From: an uncultured Blautia sp.
Lineage (GTDB): Bacteria > Bacillota > Clostridia > Lachnospirales > Lachnospiraceae
Assembly: GCA_945864225.1 (NCBI GenBank)
Contig: CAMBAL010000004.1
Coordinates: 1-64,000, forward strand
DNA: 64,000 nt
Direction: 5' to 3'
A program made the position numbers and the translations under genes. Every line of letters begins with the position of its first letter. Position 1 is the first letter of the stretch. Of this stretch, positions 60,880-64,000 are shown in pieces. The notes under the pieces are model-generated. The model had not been told where the DNA came from. It worked only from the letters and a program-made list of their open reading frames with translations, and did not search any database.

Positions 60880-62457
60880 ATGAGTGTATTTGTTTCTGAT
60901 ATTCTGAAGCTCCCTGTTATGCAGGGAGCAGAATTATTAGGCGGGAAAAGCGCGCTTTCCAAAATTGTATCTGCAGTAACGGTTCTGGAGTATGCGGCTC
61001 CGGAGATTCTCCATGAGGTATTTCGCGGAAAGGATTATTATCGGAATGAGATCGGTCTGACCGGTTTCTGCAACAATCCGGAAGACGTGGAGCTTCAGGT
61101 GGCCTGCATCCGCAAAATGGCTGCTGAGGGAGAAGTGGGACTGATTCTTTTTTATGTGGGAAGTTTTATGCCGGAAGTGGATCCGAAACTGATCGCTGCA
61201 GCAGATGAGTCAGATTTTGCCCTGATCTGTATGCCGCGGAAAAACATGTCCCTTCGATATTCGGATGTGATCTATGAGATCATGGAACTGATCTTCAAAG
61301 ATCAGGGAGCGCAGCATTCGTTCGTATATGATATTCTGGATTATGTTGCCGGACTGAAAAAAGACCAGAGAAATCTGTATACAGTTTTGAGTATGCTGAA
61401 AGATGAACTGACAGCCAGTCTGGTCTTGACGGATGCGTCCCATAATGTTCTGTATCATATGAACTGGAGGGATACAAAGGCGGATTATCGCTTTTCACTG
61501 GAGGATGATTTTCTTCCTGTGGCAGACGGGATTCCCATACGCTACGAGGCGGACCCCAGTTACTGGATATACCGGCTTCTGATCAGGGATAAAAGGAATA
61601 CAGGAACAGAGTTATTTATTTTCCGCAAAAACGAAACACTGGAAGAAGAGCAGAGAAGCCAGGCTGCGGAACTTGTCCGTCTGGCAGTCAGTATCTGGGA
61701 TGACAGGCAGGGAGAAGAGGTTATTGCGGAACTGATCCGCGCAATTCTGAATGATGAACCTGCCAAAATGCGCAGGCTGGCAAATCTTTTTCAGGTCGAC
61801 GTAAAAGCAATCACTTCTATGTGGGTTCTGCACAAAGATGATGACCGTTTTTCGGAAAAAGATGTAAAAGAATTGAAGGATATTATTTCGCAATATACAA
61901 ATGTGATTGCGGAAGATTATTATGAAAATGATTATGTGATTTTTTCCGGAAATCTGAATTACCGGGATGAACAGGAACTGCGGCAGGGATTAACAGAGAG
62001 CGGGATTCTGAAAAAAAGCGGGATTGCATCAGTCTACTGCGGCAATCTGGAAAATACGGTATCGGCAAAATCCGCATATGGGATGATCTGCAAAAATATT
62101 CGTGAAGCCTGCCATGTGTTTGGTAACAGGAGTCTGTATACGCTGAATGATATTTCCTATATTGAAGAATGCAAATCTGTGATGGAACAGGGAGAGAAGC
62201 ATCTGGAACAGATTCTGGAACCGATTCAGTGTCTGGAGGAATGCAGACAGAAGGAATTCCTGGAAACACTGGCCGTATATCTTCTGGATGCGGAAATGAG
62301 CGTGCAGCGTACAGGAGAACTGATGTATCTTCACAAAAATACAGTGAAATACCGGCTCCAGAGGATTGCGGAGCTTACCGGTATCCGCCCCGGCGAAATG
62401 CCCGGAACCATCCGGCTGTATAAAGCGGTGGTTGTAAAACGCCTGCTTGACCGATGA
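60880..62457 (+). CDS. PucR-family transcriptional regulator (hydantoin-type operon)
   Basis: 525 aa: an N-terminal PucR sensor domain (SVFVSDILKLPVMQGAELLGGKS; NEIGLTGFCNNPEDVE), a middle region, and a C-terminal helix-turn-helix (LEMSVQRTGELMYLHKNTVKYRLQRIAELTGI). Last gene of the operon, 9 bases after the permease. The weak ribosome site (AAGG) suggests low expression. It probably activates its own operon, possibly through the palindrome at 56756. Confidence 0.88.
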   Translation: MSVFVSDILKLPVMQGAELLGGKSALSKIVSAVTVLEYAAPEILHEVFRGKDYYRNEIGLTGFCNNPEDVELQVACIRKMAAEGEVGLILFYVGSFMPEVDPKLIAAADESDFALICMPRKNMSLRYSDVIYEIMELIFKDQGAQHSFVYDILDYVAGLKKDQRNLYTVLSMLKDELTASLVLTDASHNVLYHMNWRDTKADYRFSLEDDFLPVADGIPIRYEADPSYWIYRLLIRDKRNTGTELFIFRKNETLEEEQRSQAAELVRLAVSIWDDRQGEEVIAELIRAILNDEPAKMRRLANLFQVDVKAITSMWVLHKDDDRFSEKDVKELKDIISQYTNVIAEDYYENDYVIFSGNLNYRDEQELRQGLTESGILKKSGIASVYCGNLENTVSAKSAYGMICKNIREACHVFGNRSLYTLNDISYIEECKSVMEQGEKHLEQILEPIQCLEECRQKEFLETLAVYLLDAEMSVQRTGELMYLHKNTVKYRLQRIAELTGIRPGEMPGTIRLYKAVVVKRLLDR

Positions 62458-62536
62458 GTGGCGGTCAGTGCCGGTCAGGTGTGGAATAACAGGGAGCATA
62501 ACGGGCGGAAATGCAATAACAGCTGAATAACAGTTA
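62458..62536 (+). repeat. Degenerate short repeats after the PucR stop codon
   Basis: GCGGTCAG/CCGGTCAG are 11 bases apart, then AATAACAG-like units occur four times (about 62485, 62497, 62514 and 62525). Weaker than the other arrays but of the same kind. Confidence 0.45.
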
Positions 62537-62544
62537 AAAGAATG

Positions 62545-62598
62545 AAAAGAAGGCGTTCTTGGAGCCGTGCGCGGCTTTGGGAACACCTTCTTTTTATT
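62545..62598 (+). terminator. Terminator of the hydantoin-type operon
   Basis: AGAAGGCGTTC pairs with GAACACCTTCT with an inner AGCC/GGCT stem, followed by TTTTTATT. Confidence 0.8.
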
Positions 62599-62686
62599 CT
62601 TCTGACTGTTTTATTTCATTCGGTTTATGCTTGTATCCCGCATTTGGAATCCTGCATTTTGTATTCTGCAGTCTATACGCTATGGT

Positions 62687-63505
62687 TTATAAGAAATTGC
62701 GGTATTGCTCGGGACGGCGGTCGCGCAGATACGGACTGCTGGTTCTGGCCTGTGTGATTGCATCCAGATCAAGAACACCATACAGAGTTGCCTCTTTTTC
62801 TTCTTTTATGTGTTCCAGAATCTGTCCGCGGGGACCGCAGATAATGCTGTATCCGCCCATATAGAGGTCATCACCTTCCTGCCCGAAACGGTTGACCGCG
62901 CAGACATAGCAGGTGTTTTCCAGGGCACGCTGGGGCATGTTCAGATGCCAGATATCCATATCCTGAATGCACCATGCAGACGGACAGAAAATGATCTCAG
63001 CGCCTTTGCAGGTCAGGATTCTTGCCACTTCCGGGAACCCTGCATCATAGCAGATCATAATTCCGATACGTCCGTAACGGGTATTGAATACCGGGTAATC
63101 TTCTCCATTGCGGAAATAGAAACGTTCCAGTGCCCAGAGATGGTTTTTGTCATAAGCGCCCTCTACATTTCCTTCATCGTTAATGAGAACAGCGCTGTTG
63201 AAAAGAACGCCCGGAAGTTCCGGTTTGTAAAGTGCGATCGGAGCAATGATATATACTTTTTTTTCTCTTGCAACTGCCTGAAGAGCCTGAATGGTCGGGC
63301 CATCGATGTATTCGCCCATGGACGGGAATTTTGTTCCCAGGATACCCAGATTGTATCCGGTGGAAAAGAGCTCGGGCAGGCAGATGATCTGTGCGCCGTT
63401 ATCAGCGGCTTCTTCAATCATGGGAATTGCTTTTCGGGTACTTGCCTGTGTGTCGCCCATAATACTCTGAAACTGAATTAAAGCTACCTTTACTGTACGT
63501 TTCAT
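62687..63505 (-). CDS. Carbon-nitrogen hydrolase (nitrilase superfamily, amidase/carbamylase type)
   Basis: 272 aa. The Glu-Lys-Cys triad is complete: E45 in LPELFS, K120 in AYDKNHLW, and C152 in MICYDAGFPE. Family members hydrolyse N-carbamoyl amino acids, beta-ureidopropionate or amides. Convergent with the PucR gene, so on a separate transcript but in a suggestive neighbourhood: HyuA-type ring opening of a hydantoin yields an N-carbamoyl amino acid, this enzyme's typical substrate. Confidence 0.9.
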   Translation of the reverse strand: MKRTVKVALIQFQSIMGDTQASTRKAIPMIEEAADNGAQIICLPELFSTGYNLGILGTKFPSMGEYIDGPTIQALQAVAREKKVYIIAPIALYKPELPGVLFNSAVLINDEGNVEGAYDKNHLWALERFYFRNGEDYPVFNTRYGRIGIMICYDAGFPEVARILTCKGAEIIFCPSAWCIQDMDIWHLNMPQRALENTCYVCAVNRFGQEGDDLYMGGYSIICGPRGQILEHIKEEKEATLYGVLDLDAITQARTSSPYLRDRRPEQYRNFL

Positions 63506-63799
63506 AGTAGTACCTCCTCATATGCTGATAGAGCCGGTTTACAGAGGGTCAGACCTGTGATATACCGACGCTACGAGTATAACAGAAAACCGGAGAAAAG
63601 TAGATAGTTTAAAGCGACAAAATATCGGGAAAATACTTGGACAAAGGGACAATCAAAAAAGACAGCCAATCCATGCTTGCGTAATTTCGGGCAACGATTT
63701 ACTATGTAAGTATAGAATAATCGTAACTGTTGAGACGCCGCTGTCTGTGAATGTATCGGACAGATACGAATAATCTTAACAGGTACACAGGAGGAAGAC

Positions 63800-64000
63800 A
63801 TGAACACGTCAGAACGCTTATTAGCTACGCTGAATTTTGAAAAGCCGGAGGACAGAGGGGCATTTGCGGAGACTTTTTTTCCGTGGACCCTGACCGTGGA
63901 ACGATGGCTGAAGGAGGGGATTCCGGAGAAATTTACAGCGGATTACTTATACCCTCAGGCGAAGGACCGGAGCAGGAGATATTTTAATGATCTGATGACA
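63800..64000 (+). CDS. Uroporphyrinogen decarboxylase-family protein (partial, runs off the end)
   Basis: Only the first 67 codons are present: MNTSERLLATLNFEKPEDRGAF begins UroD-like corrinoid or methanogenesis-type methyltransferases in Clostridia more often than true HemE. The ATG follows ACAGGAGGAAGAC. Divergent from the nitrilase gene across a 294-base gap with no other recognisable feature. Confidence 0.8.
   Translation, partial: MNTSERLLATLNFEKPEDRGAFAETFFPWTLTVERWLKEGIPEKFTADYLYPQAKDRSRRYFNDLMT

Overview
The window looks like a chromosomal segment of a gut-type Lachnospiraceae (Clostridia; a Blautia-like or related genus is plausible). The evidence is moderate GC, AGGAGG-type ribosome binding sites, Gram-positive-style hairpin terminators, and gene content rich in sugar ABC transport, PucR and LacI regulators, GH172, Rpn-type nucleases and a rubredoxin-fused glutamate-synthase-like protein. 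No rRNA, tRNA, CRISPR array or complete insertion sequence was recognised. The genus is an inference; no database was consulted.

1-13.8 kb: rplY (L25/Ctc) on the minus strand, then one plus-strand block of six large genes. They encode a secreted/anchored vWA protein, a 1117-aa tubulin/FtsZ-like protein, two unrecognised proteins (548 and 192 aa), a zinc-ribbon P-loop GTPase-like protein, and a 955-aa single-pass membrane protein resembling GTPase-associated (GAP1-type) proteins. This is the best candidate for a little-described system: an adhesion-type sensor, a cytoskeletal GTPase, a switch GTPase and a membrane partner. A 244-bp MITE-like element with a clean 8-bp target duplication has inserted in the operon right at a stop codon. 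A GGDEF protein and a small hypothetical protein follow.

15.5-25.3 kb: a minus-strand catabolic island of AEC transporter, PucR, OPT transporter, DUF917, DUF1177, AroM, M29-like aminopeptidase, Asp/Glu/hydantoin racemase and nitroreductase. It probably imports and degrades an amino-acid or peptide-like compound. A second, paralogous module at 56.8-63.5 kb (DUF917, HyuA-type hydantoinase/oxoprolinase, NCS1 permease, PucR, and a convergent nitrilase-type amidase) looks like a hydantoin/cyclic-amide utilisation operon.

25.7-37 kb is a mosaic with decay: a frameshifted methyltransferase, a LacI regulator without its DNA-binding end, an orphan GlnQ-type ATPase, a glutamine-amidotransferase-like hydrolase, DnaJ-like and Hsp20 chaperones, a nuclease-domain scrap, a collapsed condensation/AMP-ligase gene downstream of SCP2 and hydrolase genes, a divergent TetR gene with a regular operator array, and a truncated kinase remnant.

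36.8-54 kb is carbohydrate-oriented: a DapA/NanA-like aldolase with a cytosolic Asp-box sialidase-like protein, PHP phosphoesterase, MATE and EamA transporters, AraC regulator, GH172, an Rpn nuclease, and then a ribose/ribosyl-compound locus. That locus has an ADP-ribosylglycohydrolase-family protein, a LacI-PfkB fusion that may sense and phosphorylate the same sugar, a sugar ABC importer, ribokinase, and a second ADP-ribosylglycohydrolase carrying C-terminal beta-sandwich domains. The window ends inside a UroD-type (methyltransferase-like) gene.

A recurrent non-coding pattern is worth attention: at several gene ends, short degenerate tandem repeats begin at or just after the stop codon, and the unit differs at every locus.
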